This document shows, one piece after another, positions 7,424-15,288 of a stretch of DNA of 35,862 nt. The notes under the pieces are model-generated. The model saw nothing but the letters and a program-made list of their open reading frames with translations. It searched no databases and was not told the DNA's origin. A program made the translations under genes and the position numbers. The DNA is taken from assembly GCA_903833595.1 (NCBI GenBank), contig CAILFU010000004.1, forward strand, positions 1-35,862, read 5' to 3'. The first letter of the stretch is position 1; every line of letters begins with the position of its first letter. The stretch comes from an uncultured Pseudomonadota bacterium (GTDB taxonomy: Bacteria > Pseudomonadota > Gammaproteobacteria > Burkholderiales > Methylophilaceae).

Positions 7424-8386
7424 TTATTTTAATACCGCACCTGGTTGCACATAACCCTCAACCGCCCTCCGCAAACCCTCTTTAACGGAAATAGGCGGAA
7501 CCCAACCTAACAACTGACGAGCCTTACTAATATCCACCTGTAGATTACCGCACAGTCGCTGAGCAACTTCACCTTTACCCAGCAACTTAGCAGCAACTTG
7601 AATAATTAATGCTGGCACTGGCATTAACCTAGAGCTAACCCCCATCGCAGATGCAGCATATTGTAACAATTGAGTAGTCGAAATATCTTCCCCATCACTA
7701 ACGAGGAAGGTTTGATTTGCCGCCGCAGGGTGATGCAAGCAAGTAATAATGAGATCAACCAAATTATCTAGCGCGACTAGACTGCGGGCATTGTTGATTG
7801 CGCCTAAAGGTAGCGGAATGCCTTTATGCAACCAATGCATCATAGACAAAAAATTCCCTTTTACGTCAGGACCATAGACTAGGACAGGCCGGATAATAAC
7901 AACCTCCATACCAGTTTCTTTGGCGACACGAAATAAACCCTCTTCAGCTTCGTATTTAGAAATGCCATATAAATCCAAAGGATAAGCCACATCTTTTTCA
8001 GTAAATGGTCGCCCTTTTTGAGTTTGTTCGCCATTGACTTTAATCGAACTAATAAAAACAAATCGCTTCACACCTGCTGCAGCGGCCTGTTGAGCCAAAT
8101 TTAAAGTGCCAGCAACATTCACACGCCGAAATTCAGCTAAAGGATTAATAGACTGATCTTTCATTACATGCACGCGGGCGGCAGTGTGAACAACCGAACT
8201 AACTCCAATTAATGCTACCGACCAATCAGTATTAGCTTCTAAATCCCCAACTTCTACCACGGGATAATGAGACAACCATTCAATGGGTTTTAATCTCACC
8301 GCAGCAACAGCTAAGGACTTATCAGAAAATAGGCGCTTCATTACGGCACCTCCAACAAAACCTGTTGCTCCAGTAATTAAATACAT
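7424..8386 (-). CDS. UDP-4-keto-6-deoxy-GlcNAc 4-reductase, WbpV/WreQ-like
   Basis: A 320-residue NAD(P)-dependent epimerase/dehydratase-family SDR. GATGFVGG is at 6-13, HTAARVHVMKD at about 67-77, and FRRVNVAGTLNLA near 86-98. The catalytic S113/S114 of FISSIKVNG and Y140-x3-K144 are all intact. This motif set matches WbpV of P. aeruginosa and WreQ of Rhizobium, which reduce UDP-4-keto-6-deoxy-GlcNAc to UDP-D-QuiNAc. Close relatives are often annotated UDP-glucose 4-epimerase. Its place between wbuB and the matching 4,6-dehydratase and initiating transferase favours the reductase reading. It starts 3 bases after the wbuB-like stop. Confidence 0.78.
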   Translation of the reverse strand: MYLITGATGFVGGAVMKRLFSDKSLAVAAVRLKPIEWLSHYPVVEVGDLEANTDWSVALIGVSSVVHTAARVHVMKDQSINPLAEFRRVNVAGTLNLAQQAAAAGVKRFVFISSIKVNGEQTQKGRPFTEKDVAYPLDLYGISKYEAEEGLFRVAKETGMEVVIIRPVLVYGPDVKGNFLSMMHWLHKGIPLPLGAINNARSLVALDNLVDLIITCLHHPAAANQTFLVSDGEDISTTQLLQYAASAMGVSSRLMPVPALIIQVAAKLLGKGEVAQRLCGNLQVDISKARQLLGWVPPISVKEGLRRAVEGYVQPGAVLK

Positions 8387-8389
8387 AAC

Positions 8390-9637
8390 TTAAGCACTTT
8401 TTGTTCTTCTATCAAATTTATCCATTTTAGTTGTCAGAAGCAGCTGCTCAAGCTTGGTAATTAATATATTTCGATTAAACTCTTGATTACTATATTCAAA
8501 GCCCTTCCTGCCCATCTCTTCAAGCTCTTCAACGCCCATGGCTGACAACTTTAGAACTGAATCTGCTAGCGTCTGAGCATCACCAGCAGGGCAAGCAATG
8601 CCAGATCCGGATTCACTTAGAACTCTAGCACCTTCACCATTAAGCATCGCTAATATGGGTTTTCCTACAGCCAGATAAGATTGGAGCTTGCTTGGAATGG
8701 TCAAAGAAAAAATTGGTTCATCTTTTAAGCTTACCAGCAAAACATTTGCATGTTTAAAAAAGGAAGGCATTCTCTCTGGTGGATGACGGCCCACCATCAA
8801 AACACAATTCTGTAACTTACGCTTCTTTATCTCATTTTTGAGCCAGTCAGCCATTCGCCCATCACCAACAATCAACCAACGGATACGTTTATGGTTTTTT
8901 ATAAGCTCCGCAGCAGCCAAAATAGCAGGAAAGTCCTGGGCCTCGCCAATATTTCCAGCAAACATTATGTCGAAACTCCCATTTTCTATTGGAATTTCTT
9001 CAGCATAAACTACATTACTTAAATCAGAAATATTCTCCGCCCAATTTGGAAAGTAAATCACCTGAGTAAAATCATTTGCATACTTTTTAATATGAGGGAT
9101 AAAGCTTCTAGACTGCGCAAGAATCAAATCGCATCGTTTGTAAATATACCGAACAAGTCCTGCAATTATTCCAAGGATTACCTTTGATCGCACAATGCCG
9201 ATAGCCTGAAGGCTCTCTGGCCACAAATCTTGCACCCAAAAAATCACCGGTGCATTCTTAACCCATCCTAGAAAACACGCTGGAATACCAACAGTTACTG
9301 GGGATGGCTCAAAAACAAAAACAACATCGAAGTCTTGGTGACGTAGTTTATAAGACCCAAACAACGTCGCAGCCAATGCAAACGACAAATAATTAAGTAC
9401 GAGTTGAATTGAATTAACGCCTCTAGGCACAATTGGCACTCGAATTATCTTTGCATTTGCAATCGCCTTAAACTCTGCAGGATCTTCTAGGAAGCTCTCG
9501 TAAATTTTCCCTTCTGGATAGTTGGGCATCCCAGTCAGCACTGATACATCATGACCGCGCCCTGATAAATCAACGACCATATCATTTATTTTAAAATTCT
9601 CAGGCCAGAAATATTGAGTTACAACTAATATTTTCAT
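8390..9637 (-). CDS. wbuB: WbuB-family glycosyltransferase (GT4)
   Basis: A 415-residue retaining GT-B transferase. The N-terminal VTQYFWPENFKIND (6-19) and LTGMPNYPEGKIY are hallmark WbuB segments. The central VQDLWPESLQA block and the C-terminal donor-site region (FAGNIGEAQDF, IPSKLQSYLAVGKPIL) fit the GT4 family. In E. coli O26-type clusters WbuB is predicted to transfer L-FucNAc from UDP-L-FucNAc, and it lies directly after fnlC. Here it also directly follows the UDP-sugar 2-epimerase, by 10 bases. It should therefore use the L-6-deoxy-HexNAc (or amidinated derivative) made by the upstream trio, probably adding it to the QuiNAc-lipid. The acceptor is inferred. Confidence 0.82.
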   Translation of the reverse strand: MKILVVTQYFWPENFKINDMVVDLSGRGHDVSVLTGMPNYPEGKIYESFLEDPAEFKAIANAKIIRVPIVPRGVNSIQLVLNYLSFALAATLFGSYKLRHQDFDVVFVFEPSPVTVGIPACFLGWVKNAPVIFWVQDLWPESLQAIGIVRSKVILGIIAGLVRYIYKRCDLILAQSRSFIPHIKKYANDFTQVIYFPNWAENISDLSNVVYAEEIPIENGSFDIMFAGNIGEAQDFPAILAAAELIKNHKRIRWLIVGDGRMADWLKNEIKKRKLQNCVLMVGRHPPERMPSFFKHANVLLVSLKDEPIFSLTIPSKLQSYLAVGKPILAMLNGEGARVLSESGSGIACPAGDAQTLADSVLKLSAMGVEELEEMGRKGFEYSNQEFNRNILITKLEQLLLTTKMDKFDRRTKSA

Positions 9638-9647
9638 TTAAAAGAAA

Positions 9648-10772
9648 TCATTTAGACCATACTGTTCGATTTACATAACCCACATAGCTCATCACTACGC
9701 GCAATATTTTTTTTGAAACTGGGCCACCTTCATAGTCTTCAACTCTATCCATCACCCGTTTAGTTCTGTCATGCTGAGCAATAATTACACGCACCGCATC
9801 CAACACTCTATCTTTCTTTAAACCGCTCATAATTAACGTGCCCACATCCATTCCTTCAGGACGTTCATGTGCGTTACGAATTGTAATGGCTGGCAAATTA
9901 AGCAAGGATCCCTCCTCTGAAATTGTTCCACTGTCTGAAACCACACAGAATGCTTCCATTTGTAGCTTGATGTAATCACAGAAACCAAAAGGTTTTAAAA
10001 ATTGAATAAGTGGGTTGAGATTACCTAGCTCCATGGCATCTAAACGCTTTTTAGTGCGGGGATGGGTTGAAACAATAACCGGATAATTATATGTTTCCGC
10101 TAAGGCATTAAGTGTTTCAACCATGTTCGTCATATTTTCAGGGCTATCGATATTTTCTTCGCGGTGAGCACTGACAATAAAAAATTGATTGGCCAACAAA
10201 CCCATACGTTGCAACACGTCAGATTTCAGGATTTTAGGCATGTAATAATCAAGTACCTCACGCATGTGAGAACCCGTCTTAATAATAGTTTCCGGCGCAA
10301 TGCCCTCAGCAATTAAGTAGCGACGTGCATGCTCAGTTAAAACCAGATTAATATCACTCAAATGATCTAATACTTTACGATTAAGCTCTTCTGGCACGCG
10401 CTGATCAAAACAGCGATTACCAGCTTCCATATGAAATACTGGAATTTTTCGACGTTTAGCCGAAATAACTGAGAGGCAAGAATTAGTGTCTCCATACAAC
10501 ATAATGGCATCCGGTTGCTCTTTAGCCATAACATCATCTGACTTCTCAATTACTCTAGCGATGGTCTGTGCAGTCGTATCGCCAACTGCCTCAAGAAAAT
10601 AGTCAGGTTTGCGAATTTCTAAATCATCAAAAAAAACTTGATTAAGTTCAAAATCATAGTTCTGTCCAGTATGTACAAGTACATGTTCCGTGTGCCGATC
10701 AAACTCAGCAATCACCCGAGACATCTTAATTAATTCAGGACGCGTCCCTACAATAGTCATTATCTTAAGCAC
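9648..10772 (-). CDS. fnlC: UDP-N-acetylhexosamine 2-epimerase, FnlC/WbjD/WbvD-like
   Basis: A 374-residue non-hydrolysing UDP-sugar 2-epimerase. The N-terminal MTIVGTRPELIKM is present. Putative catalytic residues are D95 in YGDTNS, E116 in FHMEAGNRCFD and E129 in RVPEELN, with SAHREENID and SDSGTISEE following. Length and motifs match FnlC/WbjD/CapG and WbvD, the last step in making UDP-L-FucNAc or UDP-L-QuiNAc, rather than WecB. The chosen start is GTG, 8 bases inside the end of the fnlA-like gene. It has an AGGA ribosome site at good spacing; an ATG four codons later is possible. Stereochemistry of the product depends on the reductase two genes upstream, which looks WbvR-like. Confidence 0.88.
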   Translation of the reverse strand: MLKIMTIVGTRPELIKMSRVIAEFDRHTEHVLVHTGQNYDFELNQVFFDDLEIRKPDYFLEAVGDTTAQTIARVIEKSDDVMAKEQPDAIMLYGDTNSCLSVISAKRRKIPVFHMEAGNRCFDQRVPEELNRKVLDHLSDINLVLTEHARRYLIAEGIAPETIIKTGSHMREVLDYYMPKILKSDVLQRMGLLANQFFIVSAHREENIDSPENMTNMVETLNALAETYNYPVIVSTHPRTKKRLDAMELGNLNPLIQFLKPFGFCDYIKLQMEAFCVVSDSGTISEEGSLLNLPAITIRNAHERPEGMDVGTLIMSGLKKDRVLDAVRVIIAQHDRTKRVMDRVEDYEGGPVSKKILRVVMSYVGYVNRTVWSK

Positions 10773-11775
10773 GAAGCTCTTCCTTAATATAATCTAACTT
10801 GAGCAATAATGTTTTTACTTGTTCGACATTTAAGCGCTCTGTGTTATGAGAGGTGTAATCTTCTTGGTGTGATATCTTTTCTTCGCCTTCGCTAAAGTAC
10901 TGCGCGTAATTAAGATCGCGATTGTCGGCTGGAATGCGGTAGTACCCACCCAGATCTTCAGCTTTCACCATCTCTTCTCGTGAGATTAATGACTCATATA
11001 ACTTTTCACCATGCCGCGTACCAATAATGCGAACCGGCTCATCTTTTTTCAATAGCTCTTTTATAGCTTCCGCCAGATCAGCAACAGTCGAAGCGGGTGC
11101 CTTCTGCACAAAAATATCACCTTGTTTGCCATGTTCAAATGCGTACAAAACTAAATCCACTGAATCTTCCAACGACATAAGAAATCGCGTCATATTGGGA
11201 TCAGTAACAGTAAGTGGCTTGCCTTCTTTAAGTTGTGAAATGAAGAGTGGAATTACGGATCCACGTGACGCCATTACATTGCCATATCGAGTCGCACACA
11301 GCACAGTTTCATCCTCAAGTTGAGTTCGCGCTTTTGCTACCATTAACTTTTCGGCCATGGCTTTAGAAATACCCATTGAATTAATTGGATACACAGCTTT
11401 ATCTGTACTAAGCACAACAACACGTTTCACACCATTGACCGTTGCCGCATTCATTACATTCTCAGTACCTATTACATTAGTTCGCACTGCCTCCATAGGA
11501 TAAAACTCACAAGAAGGCACCTGCTTCAAAGCAGCAGCATGAAAAACATAATCAACGCCCTTCATTGCTTGACTAACGCTGTCGTAATCACGAACGTCAC
11601 CAATATAAAACTTTAATTTCGAATTATTAAACGCAATGCGCATATCTTCCTGCTTCTTCTCATCGCGACTAAAAATTCGTATTTCTCGCACTGCAGTAGA
11701 AAGAAAACGCTTAAGCACCGTACTTCCAAAAGAGCCCGTCCCACCTGTAATCATCAATACTTGATTCGATAACAT
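10765..11775 (-). CDS. fnlA: UDP-GlcNAc 4,6-dehydratase/3-/5-epimerase, FnlA/CapE/WbvB-like
   Basis: A 336-residue SDR that converts UDP-GlcNAc to UDP-4-keto-6-deoxy-L-HexNAc, the first step to L-FucNAc or L-QuiNAc. The NAD loop TGGTGSFGS is at 10-18, with HAAALKQVPSCEFYPMEA in the middle. The catalytic STDKAVYPINSMGISK (123-138) contains T124, D125, K126, M134 and K138, the same positions as in CapE, with Met replacing the SDR Tyr. It starts 15 bases after the reductase with an AGGA site. It overlaps the 2-epimerase by 8 bases. The assignment to the FnlA/CapE/WbjB group is firm. These enzymes are shared by the L-FucNAc and L-QuiNAc pathways. Confidence 0.92.
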   Translation of the reverse strand: MLSNQVLMITGGTGSFGSTVLKRFLSTAVREIRIFSRDEKKQEDMRIAFNNSKLKFYIGDVRDYDSVSQAMKGVDYVFHAAALKQVPSCEFYPMEAVRTNVIGTENVMNAATVNGVKRVVVLSTDKAVYPINSMGISKAMAEKLMVAKARTQLEDETVLCATRYGNVMASRGSVIPLFISQLKEGKPLTVTDPNMTRFLMSLEDSVDLVLYAFEHGKQGDIFVQKAPASTVADLAEAIKELLKKDEPVRIIGTRHGEKLYESLISREEMVKAEDLGGYYRIPADNRDLNYAQYFSEGEEKISHQEDYTSHNTERLNVEQVKTLLLKLDYIKEELRA

Positions 11776-11790
11776 GTTTTGTAATCCTAC

Positions 11791-12645
11791 TTAGTTAAAT
11801 TTATACATTTGATTTATTAGCTCATTCCATGAAGGAGCAACGTATCCTGTCGCCAGAGCAAAGCGCCCCCCATTTAGAGAACGATCAATTATTAGAGTTG
11901 AGTCGGGAGTGATTTCAACTTCTGATCCATAAACTTTTGCTACCAATTTTAGCAACTCATATTTATTGATCGGCGCTGCCGCGACATGATAAACACCCCT
12001 CAACTCAACATGAGGCAGAACGAAATCTCGAATAACACGAGAAAGTTCAACAGTCGGCAAACCAGAAAATACGGCATTTGAATACCCCTTAACCTGTCCA
12101 CGCTGCGCCAAGAACCAACCGATCAAACTTCGATGACCCAATAACTCATGGCCAACAATAGAAGTCCGAAGTGTGACAGCATGAGAATAATCTACCTCCC
12201 CAAGCAACTTACTTCTGCCATATAAATCATTTGCATCAGGGAAATCTGATTCCACATAATTGCCCTTAGCTCCAGCGAACACACAGTCTGTACTAATATG
12301 TACTAAACGCGCGCCGGCTACTTTACAAAGAGCAGCCAAACGGTGAGGCAGAATTGTATTGATAGGAATGGCTTGTAATGGATCTTCAACATCGACAACT
12401 TGCTTAACTAGACCGATACAATTGATAACAACTTCCGGCCTCACTTTACCAAATACGCTCACCAACGAATCATGATGTTCAACATCCACACCGCAAACAA
12501 TCTGTTGACGCAAATTCTCTTTAAAATAGCTCTTGGCCGAATCACTACGAGCGCTACCAAAAACAGTTAGCGCTGGATCTTCCGACAGCATGCGAAACAT
12601 GGCATTACCCAACATGCCCGTCACGCCCAAAATCAAAATTCTCAT
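11791..12645 (-). CDS. RmlD-like sugar-nucleotide reductase (WbvR/QnlB-like), no cupin domain
   Basis: A 284-residue SDR of the RmlD superfamily. I start it at the ATG ending at 12645, which has an AGGAA site 8 bases upstream and begins MRILILGVTGMLG. A longer frame reaching 12684 adds 13 unlikely residues. HISTDCVFAG, NDLYGRSK (Y142, K146) and LRTSIVGHE are RmlD-type signatures. It sits beside fnlA- and fnlC-like genes and so should reduce UDP-4-keto-6-deoxy-L-HexNAc at C4. FnlB/CapF/WbjC enzymes are longer, about 370 residues, with a C-terminal cupin. This one lacks it, matching WbvR of Vibrio cholerae O37 in the UDP-L-RhaNAc/L-QuiNAc route. That stereochemistry is inferred. Confidence 0.8.
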   Translation of the reverse strand: MRILILGVTGMLGNAMFRMLSEDPALTVFGSARSDSAKSYFKENLRQQIVCGVDVEHHDSLVSVFGKVRPEVVINCIGLVKQVVDVEDPLQAIPINTILPHRLAALCKVAGARLVHISTDCVFAGAKGNYVESDFPDANDLYGRSKLLGEVDYSHAVTLRTSIVGHELLGHRSLIGWFLAQRGQVKGYSNAVFSGLPTVELSRVIRDFVLPHVELRGVYHVAAAPINKYELLKLVAKVYGSEVEITPDSTLIIDRSLNGGRFALATGYVAPSWNELINQMYKFN

Positions 12646-12712
12646 TAAATATTTCCTATGACGCGGCCATGCATACGTCCGCAAACGTAGTGGCTATTTA
12701 AAAACAAATGCA

Positions 12713-13492
12713 TTACGCCCCCTTCAATGAATCTAAAACTAAATTATCACGCTCAACGATGCTGGGATAATTAATTAGGACAGCTCGATAAACTCCTTTA
12801 AATACGAACAAACTGCCCGCAGCAGCCCCAACCACTCCACAAGTTTGGATCAGGCTTCCGATATCAGAAATTGATCCAGCACCACCGAGTAATGTCATTG
12901 GCAACCTAATAGCCTCGCGTATTTTAGTAGCCAAATTTAGATCGTATCCCGTCATCTGTCCATCAAGATCAATCGAGTTGATAACTATTTCACCGGCACC
13001 CAACCTCTCAGCCTGCTGCGCAACTTCAACCGGCGTACGACCGGTTTTTTTCTTGCCGTTATGAGTATAGACCTCATATTTGCCAAACAAAGATTTTTTG
13101 ACGTCAAGCACTACCACCACACTTTGACTACCAATTTCTGCAGCGATTTCTGTAATTAAATTGGGATTTGAGATAACCTCAGAACTGATTGCAATCTTCT
13201 CCACACCCAGCCCTATAATTCGCCTAGCTTGCTCTACAGTTTTGATACCGCCACCGTAACACAAAGGCATACGGCATTCTGCCGCTAATTTCTGAATCAT
13301 TGCAAAATCAGGCTCAGAACCAGTTGCGGTGGCGTCAATATCCAGCACAATCAACTCATCAGCCTCTTTTTCATTGAATATTTTAACCGCATTAATCGGG
13401 TCGCCAACGTATTTAGTGGGACCAAACTTCACCGTCTTTACTAGCCCCTTACTTCTTACAAGTAAACAAGGAATAATTCTGGGACGTAACAT
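12713..13492 (-). CDS. wbuZ: HisF-like ammonia-channelling subunit of a sugar amidination complex (HisF2/WbuZ)
   Basis: A 259-residue TIM barrel homologous to HisF. With HisH it delivers glutamine-derived ammonia to the adjacent WbpG-family amidotransferase, which turns an N-acetyl group into an acetamidino group. It retains IIPCL at the N-terminus, CYGGGIKT (78-85), D130 in VVLDVKK, INSIDLDGQMTGYD and LGGAGS. However, the essential HisF Asp11 is Leu here (P8-C9-L10-L11). True imidazole-glycerol-phosphate cyclase activity is therefore unlikely, which supports a dedicated polysaccharide role. It starts 2 bases after the HisH-like stop. It is not the histidine-operon gene, since no other his gene is nearby. 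Confidence 0.88.
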   Translation of the reverse strand: MLRPRIIPCLLVRSKGLVKTVKFGPTKYVGDPINAVKIFNEKEADELIVLDIDATATGSEPDFAMIQKLAAECRMPLCYGGGIKTVEQARRIIGLGVEKIAISSEVISNPNLITEIAAEIGSQSVVVVLDVKKSLFGKYEVYTHNGKKKTGRTPVEVAQQAERLGAGEIVINSIDLDGQMTGYDLNLATKIREAIRLPMTLLGGAGSISDIGSLIQTCGVVGAAAGSLFVFKGVYRAVLINYPSIVERDNLVLDSLKGA

Positions 13493-13494
13493 AT

Positions 13495-14109
13495 CTAAAT
13501 TTCCGCAAAGTTTTTAAGCAACTGGGTTCCGAAATGATGGCTTTTTTCAGGATGGAATTGGACGCCATAGACATTTTCACGATGGACTGCACAAGTAAAA
13601 TCTCCACCATAGTCGCTGACAGCTAACACATTAGCCTGTTGACAACACTCAAAATAATAAGAATGTAGGAAGTAAAATCGAGCATCCTGCTCCATGCCCT
13701 TAAACAAACCGCTATCCACAACTGGCGTTACATCATTCCAGCCCATATGCGGCAAGTTAGTACCTTTAGGCATCTTTGAAACATCAAACTTCTTCACTGT
13801 TCCATCTACCCAACCAAGCCCTGGCAATGCGCCCTCATCGCTTGATTTAGCAAGCATTTGCATGCCTACGCAAATACCAAGCACTGGCATAGACTGCTGC
13901 AACACAAGTTGCTCTAAAGACTGACGCATTCCAGATCGATCCAATTGCTGCATTGCATGATCAAACGACCCGACACCCGGCAAAATTAACTTTGTCGCAT
14001 TAGCTAAATCACAGGTAGCCTTTGCAACCACAACGGGAATATTCAAACGGTTATATACATTAACAAAAGCCAACACATTACCTAACCCATAATCAATGAT
14101 GGTTATCAT
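13495..14109 (-). CDS. wbuY: HisH-like glutamine amidotransferase of a sugar amidination complex (HisH2/WbuY)
   Basis: A 204-residue class I glutamine amidotransferase that hydrolyses glutamine to give ammonia. The triad is complete: nucleophile C80 in VLGICVGMQM, then H186 and E188 in YGVQFHPEKS. IDYGLGN (5-11) and LPGVGSFDHAM (43-53) are typical HisH. Its ATG overlaps the WbpG-family gene stop by 4 bases (ATGA) and it ends 2 bases before the HisF-like gene, so the three are co-translated. In P. aeruginosa O5 and E. coli O145-type loci the same triplet supports synthesis of acetamidino sugars. Here the substrate is most likely the L-6-deoxy-HexNAc made by the following genes. Confidence 0.9.
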   Translation of the reverse strand: MITIIDYGLGNVLAFVNVYNRLNIPVVVAKATCDLANATKLILPGVGSFDHAMQQLDRSGMRQSLEQLVLQQSMPVLGICVGMQMLAKSSDEGALPGLGWVDGTVKKFDVSKMPKGTNLPHMGWNDVTPVVDSGLFKGMEQDARFYFLHSYYFECCQQANVLAVSDYGGDFTCAVHRENVYGVQFHPEKSHHFGTQLLKNFAEI

Positions 14110-15248
14110 TTGTACAATCTTTTTTCCAAACCAAGCAAACTCATTACCTTTGAGCCAATTTCTATCAGTGCTCGCTTACTTTTGTAATCATAGCTAGATT
14201 TGTTTTCACCCTCAAATATGGCTCGTAACTCTGCTACGGTTAAATCTAACTTATGTGCAACATACTCAAACTCGCACTCTAAGAAGTGTTCATCCAATTC
14301 AGGTGTGGCAATTCGATCTAGCGCTTCCTGCCTTGTCATTTGACCAGTAAGAATTAAACTTGAAAAATGTGCTCGCCGCCTGTCAAAACCAAACTTCCTC
14401 GGCAGCCAATAATCTTCAAAAAATCGAGTAAACCGAGACTCATGATGTTTATGTTGGAATTTCTTCCATCCAAACCGAGCTTCCAGTAAATCTTCAGCAT
14501 TTTTTTTGATGTATGGAATAAGATCTAACGGCTTAAAAACCTGCATTCCCAAAATATATTTGTAATAAATTTTTGAAGTGAATACATCTATGATTGGAAA
14601 TGTTTTTAGAGGGAATTTGCCAAATTTTGAATGGATATCCAATATCAATGTTTTATCTGTACCCGGATAAGCACCCCACTCTTCTGGCTCGCGACAACAC
14701 TCTGTAGAGTAATTTCCACCCGTCAAAACGTACTTAATTTTGTTTTTTCGTGCAAATTTATACAGCGTCGAAAAAAATGCCGTATCTTGAGCTATATCTT
14801 GGTGTGGAATTTGTGACTTTAACAAGGCAACCTGAAGATCTTTAATCTCCTCCCAATTAATCACTTCAGTGTATAAATCAAGTCCTAATCCATCAACCAA
14901 TTTTTCAATGTTTCCCACTGCCTGGTCAGTATTCCAGCCCGCATCCACATGAAAAAGCAAGGGGCGCAATCCCAGTTTTTCCTTAGCTATATAAGTCAAA
15001 TAGGAACTATCCAAACCGCCACTCAAACCAATAATACAATCAAAGTCTTTTCCTTTACCTTGCTCTTTGATTTTTTCGGCTATTTCTAGTAACTTTTTTT
15101 CACCTCTAGCATCAGTATTCCAACTCGGAAGAATGCTATTGTGAAAATTGTTACAGTACACACACCAATCACGATCATCAAACGTAATGCTTGAATCAGA
15201 AGTATCCATGATGCAATTGCTACAGACTTTATACGATAACGTTTTAAT
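14106..15248 (-). CDS. wbuX: N-acetyl sugar amidotransferase, WbpG/WbuX/PseA family; probable ATT start
   Basis: An ATP-PPi-loop amidotransferase that activates an N-acetyl sugar and, with ammonia from the HisH/HisF-like partners, makes an acetamidino sugar. The PP-loop SGGLDSS is at about 76-82, followed by YLTYIAKE and LFHVDAGWNTDQA. The first ATG (15207-15209) would cut the family's zinc knuckle. The same frame continues 13 codons upstream and encodes KTLSYKVCSNCI, restoring CxxC (C8, C11) to pair with CVYC (C29, C32). The only start-like codon in that extension is ATT (15246-15248), preceded at 7 bases by AGAGG. An in-frame TAA lies just above. I therefore annotate a 380-residue product from ATT. 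Function is secure at family level; the start is inferred. Confidence 0.85.
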   Translation of the reverse strand: MKTLSYKVCSNCIMDTSDSSITFDDRDWCVYCNNFHNSILPSWNTDARGEKKLLEIAEKIKEQGKGKDFDCIIGLSGGLDSSYLTYIAKEKLGLRPLLFHVDAGWNTDQAVGNIEKLVDGLGLDLYTEVINWEEIKDLQVALLKSQIPHQDIAQDTAFFSTLYKFARKNKIKYVLTGGNYSTECCREPEEWGAYPGTDKTLILDIHSKFGKFPLKTFPIIDVFTSKIYYKYILGMQVFKPLDLIPYIKKNAEDLLEARFGWKKFQHKHHESRFTRFFEDYWLPRKFGFDRRRAHFSSLILTGQMTRQEALDRIATPELDEHFLECEFEYVAHKLDLTVAELRAIFEGENKSSYDYKSKRALIEIGSKVMSLLGLEKRLYK

Positions 15249-15260
15249 TTTATTGCCTCT
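15246..15260 (-). promoter_or_regulatory. Shine-Dalgarno site AGAGG placed for an ATT start codon
   Basis: Minus strand: AGAGG (15256-15260), a 7-base spacer, then ATT (15246-15248). No comparably placed ribosome site precedes the ATG at 15209. The spacing is ideal for ATT initiation of the WbpG-family gene. Confidence 0.5.
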
Positions 15261-15288
15261 TTAATTATAGTTTGGGATTAATCTTGAT

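Noticed and set aside
12646-12684. N-terminal extension of the RmlD-like reductase
   Set aside because: The 13 extra residues precede the normal MRILILGVTG start, and only the internal ATG has a well-placed AGGAA ribosome site.
12713-14109. HisF and HisH as part of histidine biosynthesis
   Set aside because: No other his gene is near, HisF lacks Asp11, and both are co-translated with a WbpG-family gene.
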